A model generated the notes under the pieces. It was given only the letters and a program-made list of their open reading frames with translations, was not told where the DNA came from and did not search any database. Below are positions 13,388 to 21,864 of a stretch of 26,586 bases of DNA, piece by piece. The DNA comes from Halobacillus ihumii (GTDB lineage: Bacteria; Bacillota; Bacilli; Bacillales; Halobacillaceae). Positions within the stretch are counted from its first letter, which is position 1. The number at the start of each line of letters is the position of its first letter. Both the position numbers and the translations under genes were made by a program. The DNA is taken from positions 1-26,586 of the forward strand of contig NZ_CACVAO010000003.1 of the NCBI RefSeq assembly GCF_902726645.1, written 5' to 3'.

Positions 13388-15278
13388 TGATGAAGTCGCT
13401 AAAGAATTAAGTTTAGGCGTTGGCATGTTACTGGGGATTTTGTTGATCTTTCCATTGATCATATTTGCGATTCCCTTTTTTATAGCAGCACGGATTTTGA
13501 AGCAGCCCAAAATACACTTGGTTGTAAGTGTTCTAGCGGGTGTTGTCCTTGTCTTTTGCTTAATGTATCGAAGTTTTGATTACTTTGGAATCTATCAGTA
13601 TTTGCCTTTTGGTGTTTCGTTCTTGGAAGATGTATTCAATCAAACGATTATTTTTACGAATGTCTCTTGGGTGATCTATTTTTCCGGCGGTATTGTTACA
13701 TCCTACATTTGGGATGTGATTACTACTTACATTCGTTCTAAGAAGGTTCATTCTATTGAACAAGAGCAAGATGAATTTAAGACATCTAATGAGTTTCAGC
13801 GAGTTTATCAGAAGCGTCATGATTTGAACAAAAAAGCTCAAAAACGTTGGCGCAAGCAAGTGATGGATGGAAAGACAGATAAGCTTTTGTTGGGAATTAA
13901 TCAACGTGGCAAGCCTTTTCATATGGACTTTAAAGAGGTCAATCAACACATGTTTGTTCCAGCAACTACAGGTGGAGGTAAAACCGTATTACTTCTTAAC
14001 TACATTGAGTATGCGTTGATGAAAAATTATCCGGTCGTTTTTATTGATGGCAAGGGGTCAGCTGAAAGTATTGATGATGTTCGCAAAATTAGTGAGAAAT
14101 ATGGAAAAGAAATAAGAGTGTTTAGTGATGTTGATTCACTAACGTATAATCCTATTCGACATGGAAATGCCACTGTTATTACAGATAAGCTACAAGCATT
14201 AGTGGAAACCGAAAGTCAGTATTATGTGAAGGTGAATGAAGTTCTAGTTCAAACGTTGATTCAATTTATTGATGCTTATGATTTCACTCGTGATTTGTGG
14301 ACGTTTGAGAAATATTTAAATCCGAAGAAGATCAAAGAGGTTTTAAATGGTGATCTGATGGAGGTTGAAGAATCGTACGAAGAAACGGAAGAAAAGAAAC
14401 AAAAGCCTAATTATTCCAGCTTTCTTGATGAAGAACCAGAAGAAGAAACGGAAAGCGAAACGATTATAGTAACTAAAAAGCGAAAGAAGAAAGTCAGAAG
14501 TGATCGAGCCGATCGTTTCTATAAACGTTTTTTTGAGGACTGGGAAGCCACAGATGAAGGTGAGCTTTATTTATTTGAAAATGCTTCTGTTGTTCGATTA
14601 GCCATAACTGCCTTATTAGAAAAAGAGCTCGGCCAGTTATTTAGAGAAAAAGAAAATGGTTTGGATTTGTTGGAAGTCAGTGCAAATAAGGATGTTCTGT
14701 TTATCAGCTTTGATGGTTCCATTTACGATAAGTACATTAAAACAATTGCTCGTTTTATCATTTACGATCTGAATTTTCTCGTTTCTTACCGAAACCGCCA
14801 AAAGATGAAAGAAGAACCGATTTTAGCGGTTTACGATGAGTTTTCGGTTTATGCGAATGACAAAATTGTCGATACCGTCAATAAATCAAGGTCCGCAGGC
14901 TTCCATTGTATTATTGCTACCCAGACGATCGCTGATTTAAGAAAAGTCGATCAGCATCTTCCCGACCAAGTGATTGGAAATACGAACACTTACGCTATAG
15001 GGCAAACGAACAATGACGATGAACATGAAACGTGGGCAAATAAAATTGGAACGTATAAAGACCCTGATATTACGACCGTTACCGAAAGACAAGAAGGACG
15101 CTTGAAACGTGTTGATCGTAAAGCTGACCAAGGGACTGTACGCCTTGTTCAAAAGTATAAAATTACTCCTGATGAAATTCGTAACTTACGAACAGGTGAG
15201 TTTGTAATTTTTCGTAAAGCTGCTAAAGATAAAATTGACCCCGAAGTTGTCTATGTACGTCATCCATTGATGGATTAA
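13371..15278 (+). CDS. VirD4/TcpA-type conjugative coupling protein
   Basis: The 635-aa protein has three N-terminal membrane helices (about residues 15-42, 49-67 and 88-108) followed by an FtsK/VirD4-like motor domain: Walker A A198-TTGGGKT205 and Walker B A-V-Y-D489-E490-F. A TIADLRK segment near residue 520 follows the sensor-like IIATQ. Coupling proteins bring the relaxase-bound strand to the channel at the cell membrane. The start is TTG 13371 behind GGAGG, inside the end of the preceding gene. A charged, probably disordered stretch at about 330-380 (acidic EETEE and EEPEEETESE followed by KKRKKKVR) interrupts the motor domain and may be the all-alpha-domain substitute or a linker. Confidence 0.88.
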   Translation: MPKKSNDEVAKELSLGVGMLLGILLIFPLIIFAIPFFIAARILKQPKIHLVVSVLAGVVLVFCLMYRSFDYFGIYQYLPFGVSFLEDVFNQTIIFTNVSWVIYFSGGIVTSYIWDVITTYIRSKKVHSIEQEQDEFKTSNEFQRVYQKRHDLNKKAQKRWRKQVMDGKTDKLLLGINQRGKPFHMDFKEVNQHMFVPATTGGGKTVLLLNYIEYALMKNYPVVFIDGKGSAESIDDVRKISEKYGKEIRVFSDVDSLTYNPIRHGNATVITDKLQALVETESQYYVKVNEVLVQTLIQFIDAYDFTRDLWTFEKYLNPKKIKEVLNGDLMEVEESYEETEEKKQKPNYSSFLDEEPEEETESETIIVTKKRKKKVRSDRADRFYKRFFEDWEATDEGELYLFENASVVRLAITALLEKELGQLFREKENGLDLLEVSANKDVLFISFDGSIYDKYIKTIARFIIYDLNFLVSYRNRQKMKEEPILAVYDEFSVYANDKIVDTVNKSRSAGFHCIIATQTIADLRKVDQHLPDQVIGNTNTYAIGQTNNDDEHETWANKIGTYKDPDITTVTERQEGRLKRVDRKADQGTVRLVQKYKITPDEIRNLRTGEFVIFRKAAKDKIDPEVVYVRHPLMD

Positions 15279-15289
15279 GGAGGGAGACA

Positions 15290-16336
15290 ATGAAGAAACT
15301 TTCCCAAATGAAAGCAAATTTCAAGAAGCACAAGAAAAAAAGGCCACATAAAAATTCTACAAATCGTGAAATACGCTTTTCTAGAACGAAGGTTAGAAAA
15401 GTTTTAACCATTACGATTTTTGGGGTTATCTTTTTATCCTTGTTCTTTAATCTTATTTTCTTCATGAAGTATCAGACGATCAGAAATAACGTAGAAGCTT
15501 CTGAAAATAAAATTGATGATCAATTACAGGAGGTTGAGAATCGAAAAGAAGGTTTTACGGATTCCGTTGTTTTCTTTGGAAAAAATTTTTTAAGTGCCTA
15601 TTATAACGTTCCAGAAAGTCCAGAAGAACGGGAGAAACGCTTAGATGATCTTAACACTTATTACGTTAATGGATTTCAAACGTCTGATTTAAATCGCTTA
15701 GAGGAGTTCAAAGGTAGTCGATCTCTCATTGATGCACGTTATATGAGAACGGAATACCTTGGCGATAATAAAGCGAATCTCATTTTTGAAGTCCGTTATG
15801 AAATTACAGAAATTGAAACGGTAGAGAAAGAGGTCACGAAAAAAGATGGAGATAAAAAGAAAACGGAAATTGTCAAAGAGGAAAAGCCGACTACCATTAA
15901 AGAAACAGAGCAAATTGCTGTTCCAGTTATAACCGATGGTGAAGGTTACGCCGTGACAGGCAAACCCAGCTTAGTTCATCATCGTTACACAAGTGACATT
16001 ACCTTGGAAAATCCATCATTAAAAGGGGACGATCTTACCTCTGCCGAGAAAGAACAGCTTAAGTCATTCTTAACTGATTTCTTTACCAGCTATGGTGTAA
16101 GTGATGAAAAATTACCATTTATGGCTGATGTAGAGCGAGGATTGAATGGTCATATTTTTAATGATTTAGTTCTGCAGGAAGTCGTTCAAAAGGAAAATGG
16201 CAACTATCAAATCATTGTTGATGTTAGTTATCAAAATGAAGAAACTTCTTTTAAGAGTGTGTACACCTACTATCTCGTAGGGACAAAAGAAAATGACAAA
16301 TACTTTATTGAATCTATGAAATTGGGAGGGTTTTAA
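15290..16336 (+). CDS. TcpC/ConB-like conjugation protein (VirB8-type)
   Basis: The 348-aa protein has a very basic cytoplasmic N-terminus (KKHKKKRPHK), one membrane helix at about residues 38-59, a short coiled region and a long extracellular part with two VirB8/NTF2-like halves (about 90-240 and 245-348), separated by a charged linker with repeated EVTKK and KEEK segments. TcpC of pCW3 and ConB of ICEBs1 share this plan and link the machinery to the membrane. The ATG follows TTAAGGAGGGAGACA, 11 bp after the coupling-protein stop; the next gene begins immediately after its stop. Confidence 0.85.
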   Translation: MKKLSQMKANFKKHKKKRPHKNSTNREIRFSRTKVRKVLTITIFGVIFLSLFFNLIFFMKYQTIRNNVEASENKIDDQLQEVENRKEGFTDSVVFFGKNFLSAYYNVPESPEEREKRLDDLNTYYVNGFQTSDLNRLEEFKGSRSLIDARYMRTEYLGDNKANLIFEVRYEITEIETVEKEVTKKDGDKKKTEIVKEEKPTTIKETEQIAVPVITDGEGYAVTGKPSLVHHRYTSDITLENPSLKGDDLTSAEKEQLKSFLTDFFTSYGVSDEKLPFMADVERGLNGHIFNDLVLQEVVQKENGNYQIIVDVSYQNEETSFKSVYTYYLVGTKENDKYFIESMKLGGF

Positions 16337-16555
16337 ATGTTTAACCTACAGAGTCTTGCCGAAAATATCATTACGCAGATTGGGTTTATTGTATTAATCA
16401 TCATGGTGGTTCGTGCTTTAGTGGCTTATACCAGAGAAGATTGGGGACAGTTTATGTCCGGTTTGGCTCTTGGATTATTGTGTTTGGTCCTTGTTTTCTT
16501 CGGACCGCAGATTGAAGAACTAGCTCGTTCTATTGGTAATGCCATCTTCAACTAA
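16337..16555 (+). CDS. TcpD-like small membrane protein
   Basis: This 72-aa protein has two hydrophobic helices (about residues 15-30 and 38-56) with a short charged loop (YTREDWGQ) between them. Its place between the TcpC-like and TcpE-like genes is that of TcpD or ConC, a small essential membrane component of Gram-positive mating apparatus. The ATG directly follows the upstream TAA, with GGGAGGG as ribosome site inside the end of the TcpC-like gene, so translation is tightly coupled. Assignment rests on size, topology and gene order. Confidence 0.75.
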   Translation: MFNLQSLAENIITQIGFIVLIIMVVRALVAYTREDWGQFMSGLALGLLCLVLVFFGPQIEELARSIGNAIFN

Positions 16556-16569
16556 ATGGAGGTGCTCCT

Positions 16570-16995
16570 ATGAAAGGTGAAAATTTTACGAACGAATATA
16601 AATATCCGATTAAAATTTATCGCATCGGTCAATCGATTGAATTTGCGAATGGGTTAGAGCTGCGGAAACTTGTGTTTTCCATCATTCTAGCCGGTGGAAT
16701 GTTAGGCGTATTTCTCGTTGTTGGTTTTACAAGTGAAAGTAACGTGATTCAATTTATCTTGCAGAACTGGTTAATCATGGTAACCCTCATTCCGGCTTTG
16801 ATTACGTTTATCGTTTTCAATCTAAAATATGACGGGAAGGGGGTTATCCCTTTTATCAAAGACCGTTACAGATTCTATAAGGCTCGCAATAAAGCGATTG
16901 AGCATTTCATTGAAGTACCGACTTCACAAATGCACAAAGAAATGAAATTTGAATCATTCGTTGTTAAAGATAAGGGAGGAGGTCAACATGAGTAA
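16570..16995 (+). CDS. TcpE/ConD-like conjugation membrane protein (VirB3-type)
   Basis: The 141-aa protein begins with the TcpE-type segment YKYPIKIYRIGQSIEFANGL and has two membrane helices (about residues 32-52 and 63-86), followed by a cytoplasmic tail with FIKDRYRFYKARN. TcpE-family proteins are thought to support assembly of the VirB4 ATPase at the membrane, as VirB3 does. The start follows GGAGGTGCTCCT. Its last eight bases overlap the VirB4-like start (ATGAGTAA), the usual arrangement for this pair. Confidence 0.83.
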   Translation: MKGENFTNEYKYPIKIYRIGQSIEFANGLELRKLVFSIILAGGMLGVFLVVGFTSESNVIQFILQNWLIMVTLIPALITFIVFNLKYDGKGVIPFIKDRYRFYKARNKAIEHFIEVPTSQMHKEMKFESFVVKDKGGGQHE

Positions 16996-19441
16996 AAAAC
17001 CCTTGTTAGAGTACCCGATCAATCATATTCACAAAAATATGGTTTTCAATAAAAACAATGAAGTATGGGCTTTTTATCAGCTTCAAGAAGAATATTTACG
17101 GTTGAATAGTGAAGCGGATTTTAACAGCTATATTGAACGCACAGCAGACTTTCTTTCCAACCATAACTATAACTATCACATTATGATTCTTCCAAGACGT
17201 TTTGATTTTGATAATTTCACCAATGTTATTCAAGAAAACATTGTGAAAGGTGAATTTGCGGACATTGGCCATCGTTACTTTGAGCGAGCTAAATTAACAC
17301 TTGAAAATGAAGTTTTTCTACATGATTACAAAGTTTATATTGCGATTCACATTAACAAAGGTGATTCCGTGGTGACGTCAGACGTTTCCGATTTCATGAA
17401 AAAGCTTATGAAGCGGATTCGAGAAGACATTTCAAAGGTGATGACGTTTCAAGCTAGTGTAGAAGATGACTTCTCGTATTATGAGCAGTTGGAGCAAGAC
17501 TTTAGAAAAAAGACGAGACATTCTAAAAGCTATGAACCTTTAAAAGAGAAAGACATTTACAATCTTCTATACTATCAGTTTCACCGCACCAGTAACATGT
17601 TTGAACTTCCAGACAGCACCTATGACTTGACCGAAGGTGTCGTTCAAAATCATTATGGTTATCTTACGATTTCCCATCAGGATTATACGGAATATATTAG
17701 CTTTTTACCGATGCAGGAAATGCCTGTCACCGTAGAAAACAATCAATATATTCTCGACATTATCGAAAATGTCGATTTCCCTGTAGAACTTCAAATCAAG
17801 TATCATTTTAAAGAAAACGACACCAACATACGTCAGGTAAGAAAACTCAAAAAAAGATTTAAAAACTTTGATCACGAGATTCAAACGACAAATACCGCAG
17901 ATGAAGATACAGTTGTTGATCTAGCTTCTGAACGCATGGGCGACTTGTTAGATGATGTGAAAAACGCTGATCGACAGCTATTGTTCATGACGTTTACGCT
18001 TGTGATCTCCGATCGTGATAAAGAGGTCTTAGAAGATAAATATCAAGCCTTACAAACGATTTTCAAAAATACAGGCTTTAAATTGACACGTCCTCTTGTC
18101 GATCAGTTGACGTTATTCTCTCAAGCTTTGCCAGCATCCTTTACGGACTATAATTATTTCGAGCAAGTGGTTGATGAAACGTATTTAGCTCAATCTTCCA
18201 TGGATGTGACCAATAAAATAGGCAACCGTTTTGGGATGGTACTAGGAAAAGTGGTCACAGGCAAGAAGTTAAGCAGCGTGGAGCAGTCCAGAGATATTAA
18301 TAATAATATTGTCGTGTTCAATCCTACGCTTACGAAAAAAGCGATTAAAGGTGCTGTTCACACGAACGGAAATATTTTAATCACGGGTCCACCTGGTAGC
18401 GGAAAAACGATGCTTGTTAAAAATTTCTTCACGTGGTCCACGTTTTTTGGAACAAAGGTTTTGTATGTAGACCCGAAGAATGAATTTCAAAATTATTATA
18501 AAGATGCCTTGAAAACCTATGGGGATATTCCCGAGTTTCGAGATCTTTATGAGCGTATCAATTTCATTCATCTGTCTGAGAGTAGTGAGTTTGCAGGAGC
18601 GCTCGATCCCCTTGTTTTTTTAGAAGGAGATAAAGCTATCCAAACCGCCATGATGATTTTAAATACGCTTGCGGAAGTATCGGTTTCAGGTTCTCGAAAT
18701 GAATCCGTTCATATTTATGATTCGATTTTAGATGAGGTCAATAACGCTGATTTTCCAACCCTTTCAGGAGTTGTGGAACGCATTAAAGAGAAAGATGATA
18801 CGTTAGGCAAATACATCAGCAAGTTCAAGTATGGATTAGGGCGCATGCTGTTTGGAGTGGAAGGCTCTCAAGGTCTTGATTTCGAGCGTCAAATTAATGT
18901 GCTTGGTTTACAGGGCTTGAAGCTTCCGAGTTCCGATAATATGAATGATGAAGAACGCATTGGCCTTTGTTTGATGATGTCCATTTCCAAATACGTGCAT
19001 ACCTTCTCTACTAATGAACAAGAGGATGCTCAAATTATTTTTGATGAAGCATGGACCTTGAAACGATCTTCTGATGGGCAAGAGCTAATTGATGAAATGT
19101 TACGTACAGGACGATCACTTAAAACAGATATTGTCCTGGTAACGCAAGCTTATGATGACTTTAATGTAAGCACGACAAAAGAACAAATCGGCGTGAAGTT
19201 CGCTTTTCGTCCGAAGTCCGATGAAGCTATCCATCCGATTCTCAACTTCTTCGATATGGAAGAAAACGAAGAAAACCGAAAGATCGTTAGCAATTTAAAA
19301 CCGGGAATGTGCTTGTTTCAAGACCACTTTGCGAGAAACCAAGCGATTGCCATTGATATTTTGTTTGATGAATGGTTTGAAGCCTTTAAAACGACGAATC
19401 GATCTGAAAAAGCGGTTGAATATGAAGAAGTTTATAGTTAA
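16988..19441 (+). CDS. VirB4/TcpF/ConE-type conjugation ATPase
   Basis: The ATG at 16988 follows AAGGGAGGAGGTCAAC; the frame is open upstream to 16949 but that part lies inside tcpE. The 817-aa soluble protein has a VirB4 N-terminal domain (about 1-390) and a C-terminal AAA+ motor with Walker A G467-PPGSGKT474 and Walker B I-I-F-D686-E687-A-W. A conserved TGRSLKTDIVLVTQ segment follows. VirB4 ATPases energise assembly and operation of the type IV channel and are the most conserved conjugation protein. It is intact and full length. Confidence 0.93.
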   Translation: MSKKPLLEYPINHIHKNMVFNKNNEVWAFYQLQEEYLRLNSEADFNSYIERTADFLSNHNYNYHIMILPRRFDFDNFTNVIQENIVKGEFADIGHRYFERAKLTLENEVFLHDYKVYIAIHINKGDSVVTSDVSDFMKKLMKRIREDISKVMTFQASVEDDFSYYEQLEQDFRKKTRHSKSYEPLKEKDIYNLLYYQFHRTSNMFELPDSTYDLTEGVVQNHYGYLTISHQDYTEYISFLPMQEMPVTVENNQYILDIIENVDFPVELQIKYHFKENDTNIRQVRKLKKRFKNFDHEIQTTNTADEDTVVDLASERMGDLLDDVKNADRQLLFMTFTLVISDRDKEVLEDKYQALQTIFKNTGFKLTRPLVDQLTLFSQALPASFTDYNYFEQVVDETYLAQSSMDVTNKIGNRFGMVLGKVVTGKKLSSVEQSRDINNNIVVFNPTLTKKAIKGAVHTNGNILITGPPGSGKTMLVKNFFTWSTFFGTKVLYVDPKNEFQNYYKDALKTYGDIPEFRDLYERINFIHLSESSEFAGALDPLVFLEGDKAIQTAMMILNTLAEVSVSGSRNESVHIYDSILDEVNNADFPTLSGVVERIKEKDDTLGKYISKFKYGLGRMLFGVEGSQGLDFERQINVLGLQGLKLPSSDNMNDEERIGLCLMMSISKYVHTFSTNEQEDAQIIFDEAWTLKRSSDGQELIDEMLRTGRSLKTDIVLVTQAYDDFNVSTTKEQIGVKFAFRPKSDEAIHPILNFFDMEENEENRKIVSNLKPGMCLFQDHFARNQAIAIDILFDEWFEAFKTTNRSEKAVEYEEVYS

Positions 19442-19453
19442 GGAGCTGATGGT

Positions 19454-19804
19454 GTGAAGAAAATCATTTCTCTGTCCGTTATGGCGGTTCTTCTAACCGC
19501 CTGCGGCGGGAATAAGTTAGAGCTTGACCTTGAAAAAGTGCAAAATGCTGTTGCCGAAGAAGCTTTAAAAAAGAAGTCCATTGAAGAAGGGGACTATACG
19601 AAAGAAGATATTGAGGTTGTTAAAGTCTGTGAATCGGTTGAATTGGATGAGACAAAAGATGATTTTAAAGGTCAATACATTGTTGATTGGAAAACAAATG
19701 ATGATAAGTATGAACTAGATTTTTCAATGAATAGTGATTACGAAGTTGGTTATAGTTCCAGTCGATTAAAGCCAATTGAAGACCGTTGTATTTCTGTTGA
19801 ATAG
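19454..19804 (+). CDS. Small lipoprotein in the conjugation operon
   Basis: The GTG start at 19454 follows TTAAGGAGCTGATG. The 116-aa product has a lipoprotein signal peptide with lipobox L-T-A-C (KKIISLSVMAVLLTAC), so the mature protein should be lipid-anchored at Cys17, outside the membrane. The rest is acidic, with about two later cysteines (near VKVCESVE and DRCISVE) that may form a disulfide. Lipoproteins in related operons (such as YddJ of ICEBs1) mediate entry exclusion, but their order differs, so this role is only a suggestion. It sits between the VirB4 and VirB6-like genes. Confidence 0.8.
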   Translation: MKKIISLSVMAVLLTACGGNKLELDLEKVQNAVAEEALKKKSIEEGDYTKEDIEVVKVCESVELDETKDDFKGQYIVDWKTNDDKYELDFSMNSDYEVGYSSSRLKPIEDRCISVE

Positions 19805-19815
19805 GGGGTGATTCT

Positions 19816-21846
19816 TTGAAGAAAAAAGTGAGTTTCCTTTTATTATTCACGCTGCTTCTTGTATTTCTTCCTTCCACTGAGGAAATTGTTTTTGCCGAAG
19901 TGGACGAAGTGCAACGAGAATCGCAAGAATATGGGGAATCACGTTATGACCTGATGACCTATGCCAATGACAGCTGGTATGAGTGGGTAGATAAAACGGG
20001 AACGTCTGCGGTGTCCAGTATCAAAAATTTCCTATGGCAAATCAATATTGTGATTACACAGATTACCTTAATGATTATCTATCAAATGTTTTCTCTTGAT
20101 ATTGTGGAGCTCACGAAAGATTCGATTTTGGAGATTGCTTCAGGAACTGCCGGGTCACTGGTCACTAATTTAGGAATGTTTGCGTTTGCGATCGCTTGTT
20201 TTGGGATTGTGATTCGAGCTTACCTACAGCAAAATTGGCAAGCCTTTTTTAAAATTGTATCTCTTGTGGTTGTGAGCATGGCATTACTTTTTTCGATTTC
20301 CAGTGAGAAATTCAATTATGTCGATCTAGCTCATGGGGTTTCCGTTAGTTTTGAAAATGCCATCATGAAAGTCAATCCGTCCCTGACGGATTCAACGAAT
20401 TATGAAATATCCGAGGGCGGGGACATTGGCCGTCAGGTATCTGTAGAAGTGGAGAATAAAGCGTTCAATGCCTTGTTGTATAAACCTTATTTATTGCTTC
20501 AATATGGAACCACGGATGAAGAAGCCATTAATGCCGAAGGCAGTTTGAACGGAGAAAAGACACGTATTAACGAATATTTAGAAGCTAATCCTGCTACCGA
20601 AGAAGGAATGGAATTAAGAAAAGATATAGCACAACGTGAATTCAATACATTGGAAAACGAAAATATCTTTGCAGGTAATGCGTTTAAAATTTCTGCTTAT
20701 ATTATGGGGACGATTTTTTCAACGGTTATCCAAGCGATTGTGTTCTTTTTCTTAGCTTTAATGCGAATCATGTTGCAGTTTGCCTTTGTTTTTGTATTGT
20801 TGTTACTGCCTTTTATCCTCTTTGTGAGTATTTTCCCGACCTTTGAAGGTCTGGTAGGACAGTATTTAAAAGGTAGTTTCATGCTGATCATCTATAAAGC
20901 AATTACTGTGTTTCTTGTGTTGGTTTCGACAAGCTTCATTACATTGAGTTATGAAATGGTGAACATGTCCGATGATATTTATTATCGCATTTTCATTCAA
21001 ACGATCTTTAGTGTTTCCATCATCTTTATGTACATGAAACGTCAATTCCTTATTGATATGTTAAACGGTGCTTCTCCTTCCCTTGCAGGTATGGGCGCAG
21101 GAGAAGGCATGGGAAGACAAAGCATTCGACGTTATCAGAAAGGCAAAGAACAAACTAAAAAAGGTGCAAAGAAAGCATGGAATGGAATGAAGAAAGGCGG
21201 AAAAGTTGATAAAAAAGGGGTTGTAGGCACAGGAAAAGCATCCAAATCGATTGCTCAAAGATCCTCGTCAGGACGTAATGCTTCAGCTAAGACCGGTCGA
21301 GTTGGTCAAAATTCGGGTGGGAAAATGGAACAAGCCAAAGATTACATTAAACATGTCCAAAATGGCGAAATTCCTAACCATGAAAGTCCCTATCATGACA
21401 ATAGCCAGCAAACCGACCAACCATTGAAAGGTAATGTTACCCCTATTCATCAATCAAATGAAAAGTCTATGCGTAACCCACGTGTTGCGAAACAGAATCT
21501 TCAAGATTCGTCACAGCTTCAAGCTGTTTCATCCAGTAAGCAAAAGAAACCAGAACAAAAAAATAAGAGACATTCAAATGGGAGGAAGCCTAAAAACACT
21601 CAATCTAGCAATCTAAAAAGCAATCAAGATCAACCAGCATCGGTGAAAAATAAGAATTATGGCTCTTCATCAGGTCGAAATCCTTACCAACAGAATCAGC
21701 CTAAACAGAAGCAACAGAACGACGAAGCGAATGATTCAAGTAGGAAAGAGCCTAAGCAAGCGAAGAACAAAAATAATCAAGGTCGATTGAATAGGGACGG
21801 CATGTTAAATAGGCAGTCATACCTTCATGACAATAATCGACAATAA
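19816..21846 (+). CDS. VirB6-like polytopic conjugation protein (CD3337/EF1877/ConG type)
   Basis: The TTG start at 19816 follows AGGGGGTGATTC. The 676-aa protein has a signal peptide (about 1-28, ending near VFAE), then helices at about 57-80, 113-135, 138-157, 284-310, 313-335, 345-375 and 385-403. This plan is that of the VirB6/TrbL-like channel scaffold of Gram-positive systems. From about residue 430 to the end it carries a 245-residue low-complexity tail rich in Lys, Gln, Asn, Ser and Gly, predicted disordered and probably cytoplasmic. The tail is unusually long compared with the membrane core and may bind DNA or partner proteins. Confidence 0.83.
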   Translation: MKKKVSFLLLFTLLLVFLPSTEEIVFAEVDEVQRESQEYGESRYDLMTYANDSWYEWVDKTGTSAVSSIKNFLWQINIVITQITLMIIYQMFSLDIVELTKDSILEIASGTAGSLVTNLGMFAFAIACFGIVIRAYLQQNWQAFFKIVSLVVVSMALLFSISSEKFNYVDLAHGVSVSFENAIMKVNPSLTDSTNYEISEGGDIGRQVSVEVENKAFNALLYKPYLLLQYGTTDEEAINAEGSLNGEKTRINEYLEANPATEEGMELRKDIAQREFNTLENENIFAGNAFKISAYIMGTIFSTVIQAIVFFFLALMRIMLQFAFVFVLLLLPFILFVSIFPTFEGLVGQYLKGSFMLIIYKAITVFLVLVSTSFITLSYEMVNMSDDIYYRIFIQTIFSVSIIFMYMKRQFLIDMLNGASPSLAGMGAGEGMGRQSIRRYQKGKEQTKKGAKKAWNGMKKGGKVDKKGVVGTGKASKSIAQRSSSGRNASAKTGRVGQNSGGKMEQAKDYIKHVQNGEIPNHESPYHDNSQQTDQPLKGNVTPIHQSNEKSMRNPRVAKQNLQDSSQLQAVSSSKQKKPEQKNKRHSNGRKPKNTQSSNLKSNQDQPASVKNKNYGSSSGRNPYQQNQPKQKQQNDEANDSSRKEPKQAKNKNNQGRLNRDGMLNRQSYLHDNNRQ

Positions 21847-21864
21847 GAAAGGAAGGGTTATGTA

